Counted from the first letter of the stretch, positions 18,282-27,968 are shown. The stretch: DNA of 64,000 nt from Candidatus Poribacteria bacterium (GCA_022827885.1 JAJEIP010000082.1:37401-101400); one strand, 5' to 3'. The notes: generated by a model not told the origin, from the sequence alone. Program-made: numbers and translations.

Positions 18282-18300
18282 CCGCGCTGCTGAGGCGCGG
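18282..18300. repeat. GC hairpin between rho and rpmE
   Basis: CCGCGC-7 nt-GCGCGG, a perfect 6-bp stem within the 88-base rho-rpmE spacer. No T-run on either side, so it is more likely an RNA stability or processing element than a strong terminator. Confidence 0.45.
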
Positions 18301-18320
18301 AAGCGTAGATGTATAGAAAC

Positions 18321-19655
18321 TCACATTGATCGTTTTGAACGAGCATTCGTTCTCACTGACGTACTACTGTAAGTCGCATTGTCCACCATTCGCTGGAGGA
18401 ATTCTGCGTTTGTACCCGTCTTGCTGAATTGCTCAATGAGCATTTCAAGCGACTCTGCGTCGTCCATCTGACTCGTGAATTTCCGCAGCACCCAGACCTT
18501 GTTAAGAACATCGGGCGCCAATAAGAGTTCTTCACGGCGTGTTTTCGACTTTTCGATGTTAATCGGTGGATAGATACGGAGATCTAACAAAGAACGCTCC
18601 ATGTGGATTTCCATGTTGGCAGTGCCTTTGAATTCTTCGTAGATGTATTCATCTTGCCGGCTTTCCGTATCAACGAGCACAGATGCAATCACCGTTAGAC
18701 TTCCACCTTCTTCAAATTTCCGAGCTGCGCCGCAGAACTGCCGTGGTTTGACAAACGCCATTGCATCTAAACCCCCGGACAACGTTTTCCCGCTGTGGGG
18801 TGTCATGACATTGTGCGCCCGTGCGAGTCGTGTCATACTATCTAACAGAACGACGACATCCTTTCCGTATTCCGCCCACCGCTTCGCCTTTTCGATCGCC
18901 ATATCTGCGACCTGAATGTGCCGTTCGGGATGCTCATCGAAAGTAGAACTAATGACTTCCCCTTTGACAGAGCGAGCGACATCTGTAACTTCCTCGGGAC
19001 GCTCATCAATCAACAAAAAGATGAGAATGACTTCGGGATGGTTTGCTTCAATGCCGGCGGCAATATTCTTCAGTAGCGTGGTCTTCCCACTATAAGGGGG
19101 TGCGACAATCAAGCCGCGTTGTCCCTTTCCAATCGGGGCAATGAGATCCACGATGCGAGTCCCGTACTCTGACTGACTATGTTCAAGTTTCAATTTTTGG
19201 TACGGGTGAATAGGCGTGAGGTTATTGAAAAGGATTTTCTGCTTGACGGCTTCCGGTATTTCCCCGTTAACCTTCTCAATTTGTAACATTGCGAAGTAGC
19301 GTTCTGCTTTGTTTTCCGTCTTCTTTGGAGGACGGATGACCCCTTCAACGACGTGTCCGGTTTGTAAATCGAACCGTCGAATTTGCGAGGAGGACACATA
19401 AATATCCTCGTTACTCTGCAAATAATTGGAGCGCGATGAACGGAGAAAGCCGTAGTGCTGGTCGCGGTCATCAAGGATTTCCAAGACACCACCGCCGTAA
19501 AACTGGGTGTCCCCTTCAGATTTCGCCTCTATAATTTCGTTAATCAATTCCTCTTTCCGAGACCCGTTGTATTCGTTCACTCCGAGAGTCAAGGCAAAGT
19601 CTTTGAGTTCCGAGAACTCCATTTCTTGGAGCTTGCGAATGTCCAAGCTCTCCAT
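18321..19655 (-). CDS. rho: Transcription termination factor Rho
   Basis: 444 residues. Rho_N helical domain at 1-45, cold-shock-like RNA-binding domain (GVLEILDDRDQHYGFLRS, then YVSSSQIRRF), Walker A APPYSGKTTLL, Walker B VVVLLDSMTRLARAHN, Q-loop/R-loop with SGGLDAMAFVKPRQFCGAARKFEEGGSL. It is a hexameric RNA translocase ending untranslated transcripts. The usual APPKAGKT reads APPYSGKT. First gene of the rho-rpmE-prfA-prmC group, with a promoter 300 bases upstream. Confidence 0.97.
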   Translation of the reverse strand: MESLDIRKLQEMEFSELKDFALTLGVNEYNGSRKEELINEIIEAKSEGDTQFYGGGVLEILDDRDQHYGFLRSSRSNYLQSNEDIYVSSSQIRRFDLQTGHVVEGVIRPPKKTENKAERYFAMLQIEKVNGEIPEAVKQKILFNNLTPIHPYQKLKLEHSQSEYGTRIVDLIAPIGKGQRGLIVAPPYSGKTTLLKNIAAGIEANHPEVILIFLLIDERPEEVTDVARSVKGEVISSTFDEHPERHIQVADMAIEKAKRWAEYGKDVVVLLDSMTRLARAHNVMTPHSGKTLSGGLDAMAFVKPRQFCGAARKFEEGGSLTVIASVLVDTESRQDEYIYEEFKGTANMEIHMERSLLDLRIYPPINIEKSKTRREELLLAPDVLNKVWVLRKFTSQMDDAESLEMLIEQFSKTGTNAEFLQRMVDNATYSSTSVRTNARSKRSM

Positions 19656-19954
19656 AGTTTCAAATACTCCTCATTATGCCCGGTTCCAAGGTAATCTTTC
19701 CACCAGAGTGTCCATTTAACTCCCCAGCGAATTCTTTGTCTCCACTCAAATGTGTGACCTATGAGAAACAGGGTCGCGATTTGAAAACTATCGCTAAAAC
19801 AGGAGGCAAAATAGAGGTTAAAATGGAATCGGGGCTGATGCTATAGAATAATTATACGCTTTTTTCGGGGGTTACACCGTTTCATCAGGGGAAAGCTGCG
19901 AATTGCACCCTTAAAGCGTGCTTGCGCTTAGGAAGTTAAGGACCTTCATTGTTA

Positions 19955-19983
19955 ATTATACACAATTGATAACAAAAGGTCAA
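19955..19983 (-). promoter_or_regulatory. Sigma-70-type promoter for rho, long leader
   Basis: On the minus strand, TTGACC (19983-19978), 17 bases, TATAAT (19960-19955). The leader to the rho ATG is about 295 bases. rho genes are often autoregulated through a long leader, so this length is expected. No other feature is seen in the 19656-20059 gap apart from the palindrome at 20026. Confidence 0.75.
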
Positions 19984-20025
19984 GTTTTTTTCTAAAAAGA
20001 CGGATTCTTCTGAAATTATGATGGT

Positions 20026-20049
20026 GTGCGCGGTTGGAAAACCGCGCAC
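20026..20049. repeat. Palindrome after the TPR lipoprotein gene
   Basis: GTGCGCGGTT-4 nt-AACCGCGCAC. It sits 11 bases beyond the TPR gene stop and upstream of the rho promoter. It belongs to the GCGGTT/AACCGC palindrome family found across the window, and may act as an RNA 3'-end hairpin. Confidence 0.6.
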
Positions 20050-20059
20050 TTCACAAAAC

Positions 20060-22060
20060 TTATTCCGCGCCTTCACCTTTCAACTTCGTCAGGCTGCGCC
20101 GGACTTGCTGGTTATACTGATTTTTCGCCAAGTAGTCTTCCCAAAGGGCTATCGCGTCGTCATTAAACCCTTGTGAGACATAGTAATTGCCGAGTGCCAT
20201 CAGTGGAATATCAGAAAGCGGGTTCTTCTCAATCGAGGCTTTGAATTCAGCAACAGCGGTTTCCGCATCACCCTCTAAAAGTGCCAACTCGCCTCTACCG
20301 TAAGGGATTAAGGCGTGTTCGGGATACTCTACTGCCAATTCATCTATCATCTTCTGTGCGTCTTCCAATTTCTTCAGATGGTAAGTTGCGCGTGCAGCGA
20401 GGATAGTCGCATAAACGACCTGATTGCGAAGTTTTTGTTGTTCGACCTTGCTCTCCGATTTGTTGAGTAACCGCTTTGCTGTCCGCGCCGCGGCTCTATA
20501 CTTCGCACGGGATTGCACATAATTCCCGTACTTATAAGTGAGGTCCCCGAGGGTTTTAGATCCGATGTAGGAATCACCTTTCTGATCCACAAGATCCTGA
20601 AAAATTGCAGCGGCTTTCCGATCCTTCAACCGATAATGGAGGACTTCGGCAAGGCTTTGCAAGGCATCCAAATTCTGCGTGTTCGCCGCAACAGACTTTT
20701 CAAGGACCTCTCGTTCTTTCTCAGGTTCACCTAATTTTTTGTGTGCCAGCGAGAGTAACCAGTAAATCTCGGAATCTTTGCCACGTGCCATTCCAAGAAC
20801 AGAATTGTAGGTCTCTATCGCTTTCTCATAGGAGTCGGAAGTGTAGTGATTTCGTCCGGTGTCAATAACGGCTTGAATGACCCCACCATCTCGGCTGGCA
20901 GCCTTCTTCAGGACCTCCCGCGCGCGTTGATGCATCCCGACTTTTCGATAGCAGATCGAGAGTTTGAGGTAGGTATACGGGTCGAGCTTCACATTCGCCG
21001 CTTCTGCGCGGGCGATTGCATCGAAATACAGCGCGCCAGCGTCCCGGTAACTTTCATCACCGTAGAAGAAGTTAGCAATCATGAGTTCGGCATCATAGTA
21101 ACTGCCTTGTTCATCGCCTGAGATCCCGCCCTGTCCGCCGAAATTCCGCATGACCTCTGATGCGCTCACCCCGAATCCAGAATCTGCGATTTGCGTATCA
21201 ACATTCCCCATGGCACGACTTCTCTCAACACCGCCACGCGGTCGATCCATTTCACGTCTGGCGTCTTGCCGTGCATAGGCTCTGTCAAGCTGTGTTGCCA
21301 GTGGGTCATCGGGCTCCGGAATTCTGGCATTGAGGTCCGTCAGTTCCTGTTTCGCTATCTCAATCTCTTTCTCGGTACCTTCGACCTTACCATATCTTTT
21401 AACGAGTGATTGATAAGTGCGTTTCGCTTCATCCTCGTTTTTGAGGTACTGCCGTTGAATCCGCCCTTTATTGGCGATAGCGAGTGCTGCGCGTTGACTT
21501 CGAGGGTTCCGGTTCGCGAAGTTATCAAAAACCTCCACTGCCTGTTCAAAGTCCTTTGCTTCTTCAAAACTTTTCGCGAGCATGAGTTGGGCGTTGTGGC
21601 TCAATTCAAGGCTCGGAAAATTGTTGATGATTGCGTCAAATTGGGTTTGAGAGGCTTTATAATCCTCCTGCCGGAAATAGTGCATCCCGAGTTCATAATG
21701 CGCCTCAGCGGCTTGATCGCTCTTCGGTGCAGCGGCAATGACGGCTTCATAGGCTTTGATGCCTTCTGCGGGTTGATCCATCTGATCAGTGAAAATTTTG
21801 CCTATAGCGAGTTGTGCCTGAAGTGCTTCGGGTGTGCCGGGTTTGGTGTCCACAACACTTTGATATGCTTCTACTGCCCCTGTGTAGTCTTTCTGTTCAA
21901 CGAGCTTTTCTCCGGTGCGCAGCGCACTACCGGTTACACAACTGATTTGGACCACTGCTACCAAAATAATAGCAACGAGCGAGCAATACTGCATATTTTT
22001 AACAGCAAGTCTTTGCCAGCGATCATAAATCTTGCGTGCGAGTTGTGCTGAAAATTTCAC
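20060..22060 (-). CDS. TPR-repeat lipoprotein
   Basis: About 666 residues from a GTG at 22060, chosen because AAAAGGAGAAAG lies just upstream; an in-frame start at 22117 lacks such a site. A hydrophobic stretch CSLVAIILVAVVQISC ends in a lipobox-like Cys at about residue 38 from this start. At least twelve TPR units follow, split into an N-terminal (about 60-240) and C-terminal block (about 330-650) by an Asp/Arg-rich linker (PRGGVERSRAMGN). Probably an envelope scaffold like YfgL/BamD-type or tol-pal cpoB-like proteins; exact role unknown. Confidence 0.78.
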   Translation of the reverse strand: MKFSAQLARKIYDRWQRLAVKNMQYCSLVAIILVAVVQISCVTGSALRTGEKLVEQKDYTGAVEAYQSVVDTKPGTPEALQAQLAIGKIFTDQMDQPAEGIKAYEAVIAAAPKSDQAAEAHYELGMHYFRQEDYKASQTQFDAIINNFPSLELSHNAQLMLAKSFEEAKDFEQAVEVFDNFANRNPRSQRAALAIANKGRIQRQYLKNEDEAKRTYQSLVKRYGKVEGTEKEIEIAKQELTDLNARIPEPDDPLATQLDRAYARQDARREMDRPRGGVERSRAMGNVDTQIADSGFGVSASEVMRNFGGQGGISGDEQGSYYDAELMIANFFYGDESYRDAGALYFDAIARAEAANVKLDPYTYLKLSICYRKVGMHQRAREVLKKAASRDGGVIQAVIDTGRNHYTSDSYEKAIETYNSVLGMARGKDSEIYWLLSLAHKKLGEPEKEREVLEKSVAANTQNLDALQSLAEVLHYRLKDRKAAAIFQDLVDQKGDSYIGSKTLGDLTYKYGNYVQSRAKYRAAARTAKRLLNKSESKVEQQKLRNQVVYATILAARATYHLKKLEDAQKMIDELAVEYPEHALIPYGRGELALLEGDAETAVAEFKASIEKNPLSDIPLMALGNYYVSQGFNDDAIALWEDYLAKNQYNQQVRRSLTKLKGEGAE

Positions 22061-22123
22061 GATCTTTCTCCTTTTTTCATATTGACCCGGTTCAAAGACT
22101 CTGACGTGAATAAGCATCCGTGT

Positions 22124-23260
22124 TTAATAACATGATTTGGATGCACATTCATCAATCAATTCTAAGACGTCTTGCCGAGTGTATCCCTCTTTCTGAATGA
22201 GGTCGTCACAATTCACCCTATTTTTTGCGTCGGGCCCCTTACCGGCATCAAGGATGGCATTTGTCAACCAACTGGTGCGTATCCCGTTGATGCCAGAGGT
22301 GTAATTTGTCTGGTATTCGCCTTTCACCAATCCGACGAGCTGATCGACCTTGTTGCCAGGATACCCTTCTGGACGCGGATAAGCAAGGGGTGTTGGTTCG
22401 CCATTTTTGGGTGTGTAACGGATGCCGTTTTTGATTTCGATTGTGCCTTCATCCCCTTCCAGAATTACCCATTCTTCAAACCCAACGCGCGTGTTGCCGA
22501 GGATAGTGATTGTGCCTTCGGCCCCGTTATCGAGTGTGACATCAGAGTAGGAATTAATTTCAACGAACTTTGGAACAAGGTTTCCATCGTCGTCCTCAAA
22601 TTTCATGTCAGTTGTCCCGTAAACCTCAGCAGGTAAAGTCCCCGTCATCCATAAGAATATATCTTGGAGGTGGCTTCCTGAGTCATTCGGCTGCCCACCG
22701 CCAGAGAAGCGTGGATCCCCGCGCCAGCCACCGGCACCCCACCGCTGCGCCATGTAGACCTCAAATTTCTGGAGGTTACCGATGCGTCCTTCAGCGATAG
22801 CGCGTCTCGCTGCCATGTAGGTATCCTCGTAATGGCGTTGATACCCACCCACGAGATGTAATCCACTGCCCATTGCGATCTTGGTTACGGCGATTGCATC
22901 GCCAACGACATTCGCCATCGGTTTCTCGACGATAACGTGGCATCCGGCACGGAGCGCGTATTTTGTGTGAATATCGTGAAGGGAGTGCGGCGAGAATACA
23001 CCGACTATATCCAGATCTTCGTGATTGAGCATCTCCACGAACTCGTATTCACCGAGATAACGGTTGAAACTATTCGCTTTATAGCCATCAACCCGTTCTT
23101 GGAGCGCAGTTTCTAAAGCGTCTAAACTCGCTTCGTGGGTGTCCACAGCGGCAACGATTTCAGCGTCGGGACGCGTTGCGAAACCGAGTGTGTTTCCCCG
23201 TCCTGCGCCGCCGGGCCCAATCACACCAACTCTTAAAATATCATTTTTGCTGGTTCCCAT
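22124..23260 (-). CDS. Gfo/Idh/MocA family oxidoreductase
   Basis: 378 residues. Rossmann loop GVIGPGGAGRGN, acid VDTHEAS at the end of strand 2, VIVEKPMAN with the EKP lysine, then the C-terminal domain with GGGQPNDSGSHLQDIFLWMTG, where the conserved D-x-G-x-H substrate-site pattern appears as DSGSH. Probably oxidises a sugar or cyclitol. Located between the sdh operon and the TPR lipoprotein on the same strand, 102 bases past sdhB. Substrate unknown. Confidence 0.88.
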   Translation of the reverse strand: MGTSKNDILRVGVIGPGGAGRGNTLGFATRPDAEIVAAVDTHEASLDALETALQERVDGYKANSFNRYLGEYEFVEMLNHEDLDIVGVFSPHSLHDIHTKYALRAGCHVIVEKPMANVVGDAIAVTKIAMGSGLHLVGGYQRHYEDTYMAARRAIAEGRIGNLQKFEVYMAQRWGAGGWRGDPRFSGGGQPNDSGSHLQDIFLWMTGTLPAEVYGTTDMKFEDDDGNLVPKFVEINSYSDVTLDNGAEGTITILGNTRVGFEEWVILEGDEGTIEIKNGIRYTPKNGEPTPLAYPRPEGYPGNKVDQLVGLVKGEYQTNYTSGINGIRTSWLTNAILDAGKGPDAKNRVNCDDLIQKEGYTRQDVLELIDECASKSCY

Positions 23261-23362
23261 GATTTTAACATCTCCGGATTATATCTGTCAAGAGATTTTT
23301 TGCTATACGAATTTGAGAATGGTGATTCACTTCACTCTGGTTTAAAGACACAAATAGGTCTC

Positions 23363-24103
23363 TCAACGACTAAAGACGCGGAACAATTTTTTGATCGGAT
23401 CGTAGAATTGGTCAACAACGCGCTCTTTGAGCGGAATAATGGCGTTGTCCGTAATCGTGATATGCTCCGGACAGACCTTTGTGCAACATTTGGTAATGTT
23501 ACAATACCCGATACCATCCGAATCCTTCAATTCTTCGAGTCGGTTCTCAGTGTCAATTGGGTGCATTTCCAAGGAAGCGGCGTAAACGAAGAATCTCGGT
23601 CCGATGAACTCGTCATGAAGATCGTGTTCTCGGAGGACATGGCAGACATCCTGGCAGAGGAAGCACTCAATACATTTCCGAAACTCTTGGATGTGATCGA
23701 TGTCTTCCTGTTCCATCCGCCACGTGCCGTCTTCGGCATCAGGCGGTCGTGGCGTGAACGGCTTCATCTTCTCTTTAACCCTGAAGTTCCAGGATACGTC
23801 TGTAACGAGGTCTTTAATGAGCGGGAATGCCCGCATCGGTTCGACGGTAACGGGTTCATCAAGGGACAGATCGTTGAGGCGTGTCATGCACATCAATTTC
23901 GGTTGCCCGTTGATTTCGGCGGAGCAGGATCCACATTTTCCTGCCTTACAATTCCATCGCACCGCCATGTCATTTGCCTGCTCGGCTTGGATACGGTGGA
24001 CGGCGTCTAAAACCACCATCCCTTCGGAAACCTCGGTGTCGTAATCGACAAATTCTGCGCCATCCGCATTGCCACGCCAGATTCTAAAAGTCGCTTTCGC
24101 CAT
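23363..24103 (-). CDS. sdhB: Succinate dehydrogenase/fumarate reductase iron-sulfur subunit
   Basis: 246 residues. [2Fe-2S] ligands in CKAGKCGSCSAEI, [4Fe-4S] in CIECFLCQDVC, and the third cluster in CNITKCCTKVCPEH. Passes electrons from the flavoprotein to the membrane quinone site. The ATG lies in the same CAAGGAAAAATTAAAAT-ATG leader cassette seen at prfA. Third gene of the operon sdhC-sdhA-sdhB. Confidence 0.92.
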   Translation of the reverse strand: MAKATFRIWRGNADGAEFVDYDTEVSEGMVVLDAVHRIQAEQANDMAVRWNCKAGKCGSCSAEINGQPKLMCMTRLNDLSLDEPVTVEPMRAFPLIKDLVTDVSWNFRVKEKMKPFTPRPPDAEDGTWRMEQEDIDHIQEFRKCIECFLCQDVCHVLREHDLHDEFIGPRFFVYAASLEMHPIDTENRLEELKDSDGIGYCNITKCCTKVCPEHITITDNAIIPLKERVVDQFYDPIKKLFRVFSR

Positions 24104-24238
24104 ATTTTAATTTTTCCTTGCGGTTCGGTCAAGTCAGTTTGATGGATAAAGTGCCTCTCCGTAGATCCGCTCTCCATTACATTACGAGCTACATGTTTGG
24201 TGGATTGGCAAAGATTTAATTCTTCCTTAAATTAAAAA

Positions 24239-26071
24239 TTATCCGATTTCGTCTATGATTTCCTGCAGATCGGCTCGGAGTTCATCAACGGGTTGGCGGC
24301 GAATCTCCATTGTACCATCGGGTGCCTTATTGACAATGGTGTTATATTTCCCTGCGCCGGGTTCCTCTTTCTCTGGATGATCGTCCCGTGAATGCGCACC
24401 GATGCTTGCCCTACGCTCAAGTGCTGCAAGTGCGATCGATTCAGAGATTGTGATTAAGCAGTCGAGATCAAGGGCGGTATGCCATCCGGAGTTATACTCC
24501 CGATTGCCGATAGCATGAACGTTCTCAGCCTGCTCACGGAGGTTTTGGATCTCTTCCAAGGCTTGCGTGAGGCTTTCCTGACTCCGGGCAATACCCACCA
24601 GTTCCTGCATCTTTTCTTGGAGTTGGGTCTGAATGTCGTAGGGTCCCATCTTCTCACCGCTGCCATCGTCTGCTGGGTTCTCAAAGGGTTTCAGTGTATG
24701 CGCAGCGATTGCATCAATTTCTGCTGTATCCAGTGGGACTGCTTCGTTCTCCTCCGCAAACTGTGCGGCGTATTCCCCGGCACGTTTACCGAAGACGAGT
24801 AGATCGGACAACGAATTACCGCCGAGTCTGTTGGCACCGTGTAATCCGGCAGCGCATTCACCCGCGGCGAAGAGCCCTGGAACCGCCGTCATCTGTGAAT
24901 CCGCATCGACCCGAATACCGCCCATGATATAGTGCGTTGTCGGACCTACCTCCATCGGCTCCTGTGTGATGTCAATGTCGGCAAGTTCCTTGAATTGATG
25001 ATACATACTCGGCAGTTTTCTACGGATATGCTCTGGTGCGTTCGAGATTTTTTCCTTAATCCATGCGATATCCAAGAATACACCCCCGTGTGGACTTCCG
25101 CGTCCCTCTTGGACCTCCCGGACGATGCACCGTGCGACATGATCGCGTGTGAGAAGTTCAGGAGGCCGGCGTGCCTCTCGGTCGCCTTGCGTATATCGCC
25201 ATCCCTCTTCAGGACTATCCGCCGTCTGGTTCACATAGAGTTCAGGGATATCATCGAACATGAAGCGTTTGCCCTCACTGTTTGTGAGGATGCCCCCTTC
25301 GCCACGCACACCCTCCGTGACCAAGATACCTCTGACACTCGGGGGCCATACCATGCCCGTCGGATGGAATTGGACGAACTCCATATCTATGAGTTCCGCG
25401 CCGGCGTGGTATGCCAGGGAATGTCCATCGCCTGTATATTCCCAACTATTGCTTGTGATCTTGTATGCCTTCCCAACGCCTCCGGTTGCCAAAACGACTG
25501 CGTTTGCGGAGAAGACTTTGAACCGTCCTTTTTCACGTTCGTAACCGAATGCCCCTGAGACCCTTTCGCCGGTCTTGAGGAGTGAAACGACGGTATTTTC
25601 CATGTGCACTTCAATGCCTTGATGGATACCGTGATCCTGCAGGGCGCGGATCATTTCCAATCCAGTTCGATCACCGACGTGTGCGAGACGTGGGTATTGG
25701 TGTCCACCGAAATTCCGTTGAAGGATGCCGCCCTCCTGTGTGCGGTCAAATAGAGCACCCCAGGCTTCAAGTTCACGCACTCGATCGGGTGATTCCTTCG
25801 CATGGAGTTCCGCCATTCGTGCGTTAGAGAGGTATTGTCCACCGCGCATGGTGTCAGCGAAATGCACACGCCAACTGTCTCTTTCATCGACGTTTGCCAG
25901 AGCGGCTGCGACACCACCTTCAGCCATAACAGTATGCGCTTTACCGAGCAAAGATTTGCACACAAGCCCTACTTTTAGGTCACCTGCGGCGGCTTCAATC
26001 GCTGCGCGAAGTCCAGCACCACCGGCTCCGATTATCAATACATCATATTCATGAGTTTCGTAAGATGCCAC
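24239..26071 (-). CDS. sdhA: Succinate dehydrogenase/fumarate reductase flavoprotein subunit
   Basis: 610 residues. FAD-binding GAGGAGLRAAIEAA, KAHTVMAEGG with the His for covalent FAD, HPTGMVWPP and the catalytic-site THYIMGGIRVD, and C-terminal RREHP-like region (HSRDDHPEKE). Interconverts succinate and fumarate. The direction in vivo (SdhA or FrdA) cannot be decided from sequence. It sits 28 bases after the membrane subunit. Confidence 0.93.
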   Translation of the reverse strand: MASYETHEYDVLIIGAGGAGLRAAIEAAAGDLKVGLVCKSLLGKAHTVMAEGGVAAALANVDERDSWRVHFADTMRGGQYLSNARMAELHAKESPDRVRELEAWGALFDRTQEGGILQRNFGGHQYPRLAHVGDRTGLEMIRALQDHGIHQGIEVHMENTVVSLLKTGERVSGAFGYEREKGRFKVFSANAVVLATGGVGKAYKITSNSWEYTGDGHSLAYHAGAELIDMEFVQFHPTGMVWPPSVRGILVTEGVRGEGGILTNSEGKRFMFDDIPELYVNQTADSPEEGWRYTQGDREARRPPELLTRDHVARCIVREVQEGRGSPHGGVFLDIAWIKEKISNAPEHIRRKLPSMYHQFKELADIDITQEPMEVGPTTHYIMGGIRVDADSQMTAVPGLFAAGECAAGLHGANRLGGNSLSDLLVFGKRAGEYAAQFAEENEAVPLDTAEIDAIAAHTLKPFENPADDGSGEKMGPYDIQTQLQEKMQELVGIARSQESLTQALEEIQNLREQAENVHAIGNREYNSGWHTALDLDCLITISESIALAALERRASIGAHSRDDHPEKEEPGAGKYNTIVNKAPDGTMEIRRQPVDELRADLQEIIDEIG

Positions 26072-26099
26072 GCTAATGTTTCCTCTTTCTTCTCTACTA

Positions 26100-26918
26100 T
26101 CAAAATGTAATCCAGTCCTGACCGAGTGCCGGTGCTATAAAACGGACGTATACATCCGAAAACCCTACCCAACAGAGACTCATCCATGCCCAGAGCATGT
26201 GTCGCTCGTTCAAGCAGGTCACACAATTATACGCTCGTCGACGAATTGGTGCTTTAGAGAGCAGATCAACAACCCCACCGACTAAGTGGCGTAAAGAATG
26301 ACACCCAAAGGTATAACCGCCTAAGAGAACGACATTGACTGCCAAAACGATAGTGCCTACACCGATGCCGAGGGTTTTTTCACCATTCCCATCGTCAAAC
26401 CAGAGTGCTTTCCATACGTCGTAAGCAAGGATACCCACAATAACGATTGCAACATAAAGGAAGTATCGGTGGATATTCTGTATAATCAACGGGAAGGAGT
26501 GCTCGCCTCTATAGTTATTACGCGGTTCTGATACCGTGCAAGAGGGGGGGTCTGCCCAGAACGCTTTGTAATACGCACCCCGGTAGTAGTAGCAGGTAAA
26601 GCGAAATCCGAGCGGTGCCCACAAGATAAGAACAGCCGGTGTAATAACACCCGGTATCCACTCCGGCATCATACCGAACCAACTGTGATCAATACTATGT
26701 GCAACCTCTTGTGTCCCGAAAAGCAGGGGTGAGTAGAAAGGGGACAGGTAGGGACCGTAAAAAAAGTGGCTCCCTTCAAAAACCCGAAAGGTCGCATAAA
26801 CGATGAAGAGCCCCAACCCAACAAATACCGCTAACGGTTGCAACCACCATGTATCTGTGCGCTGGGTGTGGAACGGACGACGTTCCGTTAAGGTGAGTTC
26901 AGGGTGCGTCATAGGCAA
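26100..26918 (-). CDS. sdhC: Succinate dehydrogenase membrane subunit (SdhC-like cytochrome b)
   Basis: 272 residues with five to six hydrophobic segments and histidines in membrane regions (EVAHSIDHSWFG, IQNIHRYFLYVAI, GCHSLRHLVGG) suitable for haem ligation. The layout resembles the single large membrane anchor of actinobacterial-type SDH rather than the SdhC/SdhD pair. It leads the operon. Function by family and context. Confidence 0.82.
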   Translation of the reverse strand: MPMTHPELTLTERRPFHTQRTDTWWLQPLAVFVGLGLFIVYATFRVFEGSHFFYGPYLSPFYSPLLFGTQEVAHSIDHSWFGMMPEWIPGVITPAVLILWAPLGFRFTCYYYRGAYYKAFWADPPSCTVSEPRNNYRGEHSFPLIIQNIHRYFLYVAIVIVGILAYDVWKALWFDDGNGEKTLGIGVGTIVLAVNVVLLGGYTFGCHSLRHLVGGVVDLLSKAPIRRRAYNCVTCLNERHMLWAWMSLCWVGFSDVYVRFIAPALGQDWITF

Positions 26919-26938
26919 TTTTCCTTCGTGTCAACAAA

Positions 26939-27136
26939 TTAGTCTTTTTTATTAGATTCGGTCCGCGGCGGTGGTGGGGGCAAATATTTCCAACGGAGTG
27001 CTTTGAATTTTTTTTGGTTCGCTTTCAAATAATTATAGAGCTCTTCCATAGAATTGAATTTGGCAGCGAATGCCTCCTTCATCCGGTAGCACTCTTCTAA
27101 AACAGGATCCATGCGTATGTCCGGTTTCTCCTTCAC
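26939..27136 (-). CDS. Small PIN-associated antitoxin-like protein, stand-alone remnant
   Basis: Up to 65 residues. RMDPVLEECYRMKEAFAAKFNSMEELYNYLKANQKKFK aligns with the second domain of the PIN fusion at 4020-4748 (shown here only as its family). The start is uncertain: a GTG at 27136 or ATG at 27112. The bases just before it preserve only the first ten or so codons of a PIN gene, so the toxin part has been deleted. A perfect promoter remains at 27200-27228. It may still make an orphan antitoxin. Confidence 0.5.
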   Translation of the reverse strand: MKEKPDIRMDPVLEECYRMKEAFAAKFNSMEELYNYLKANQKKFKALRWKYLPPPPPRTESNKKD

Positions 27137-27188
27137 TTGAATTTCCCCAGCCAGTTCAAACTATTGTTTCGACGTAGACTTTCAGTTC
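27137..27188 (-). pseudogene. Deleted PIN-toxin gene: N-terminal and C-terminal stubs joined
   Basis: On the minus strand 27188-27159 reads ELKVYVETIV, matching the RVYIEPTVVSYL start of PIN proteins; then a stop, then in a shifted frame 27157-27134 reads ELAGEIQV, matching the PIELMEDIQM junction of the fusion gene. About 150 residues of PIN domain are absent. This is a deletion relic. Confidence 0.6.
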
Positions 27189-27199
27189 GTGCGTATTAT

Positions 27200-27228
27200 A
27201 TTGTATCACGCAATAAGGTTTTTGTCAA
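27200..27228 (-). promoter_or_regulatory. Sigma-70-type promoter ahead of the PIN relic
   Basis: TTGACA (27228-27223), 17 bases, TACAAT (27205-27200), minus strand. It starts right after the stop of the epimerase gene and would transcribe the relic and the small protein. Confidence 0.7.
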
Positions 27229-27230
27229 AT

Positions 27231-27968
27231 TTACACACGTGTATGCGTCAGGGGTTCCCAACCGAGCAAGCGTTTCGCTTTTGAGAGGTTAATCTCCTTC
27301 TGTTCATGATCCCCAGCAATGAAGAAAGCATCAAACCCCTCGTGTTCAACTGAAATCGCAGCGAGATACGCGGTCGCCAAATCTTGCTCATCCGTCCACC
27401 AGATATGCACGGATGAATCTTTCGGTTGGGCATAACGTTCAAGCCACTGTTCCCGCGTAGAGGGACCGGTGATCCGCAGTGCGATAAGCGACATGCCGTG
27501 TTCCCGTGAGAAGTATTCGCAGACCTGCTCGCCGAAACCCTTGGTTAACCCATAGACCCCGGGATTATCGCGAGGCACGACATCCTCATACGGAAAATTG
27601 TTTCGTGTCCGTTCGTGCACAGTGAAGGTACTCGTATAGACGGCGTGTCGAATGCCTGCTTCCTTCGCGGCGTGTAGGACGATATGCAATCCTTTCGCGT
27701 TCACCTCGTAGTTTGCGACAATGTCGCTGAAATCGGCGACAGAGGACCGATCGCTCGTGGGTTGCAACATCACCATGTAGACGAACGTGTCCATCCCTTT
27801 TAACGCTTCCTGAACGATAGCAGGATCGGTAACGGAGCCTTGGATGTAATCAATGGATGTATCTTTGGGCGGATTGATGTCAAGAACTCGAAAATTGTGA
27901 TGGGGCTTCATGTAAGGGAGCGTCATCGTCCCGACGTGTCCCGAACCTCCTACAAGCAAAATGTTCAT
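27231..27968 (-). CDS. NAD-dependent epimerase/dehydratase (extended SDR)
   Basis: 245 residues. NAD loop GGSGHVGTM, VLDINPP at strand 2, and an extended-SDR catalytic pair Tyr-x-x-x-Lys in YGLTKGFGEQ after a TSTF strand. Probably a sugar or uronate epimerase/dehydrogenase. It is slightly short of the usual 300 residues, mostly in the substrate domain. It starts 79 bases after the dioxygenase gene at 28048 begins its 3' end, so both likely share a transcript. Confidence 0.82.
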   Translation of the reverse strand: MNILLVGGSGHVGTMTLPYMKPHHNFRVLDINPPKDTSIDYIQGSVTDPAIVQEALKGMDTFVYMVMLQPTSDRSSVADFSDIVANYEVNAKGLHIVLHAAKEAGIRHAVYTSTFTVHERTRNNFPYEDVVPRDNPGVYGLTKGFGEQVCEYFSREHGMSLIALRITGPSTREQWLERYAQPKDSSVHIWWTDEQDLATAYLAAISVEHEGFDAFFIAGDHEQKEINLSKAKRLLGWEPLTHTRV

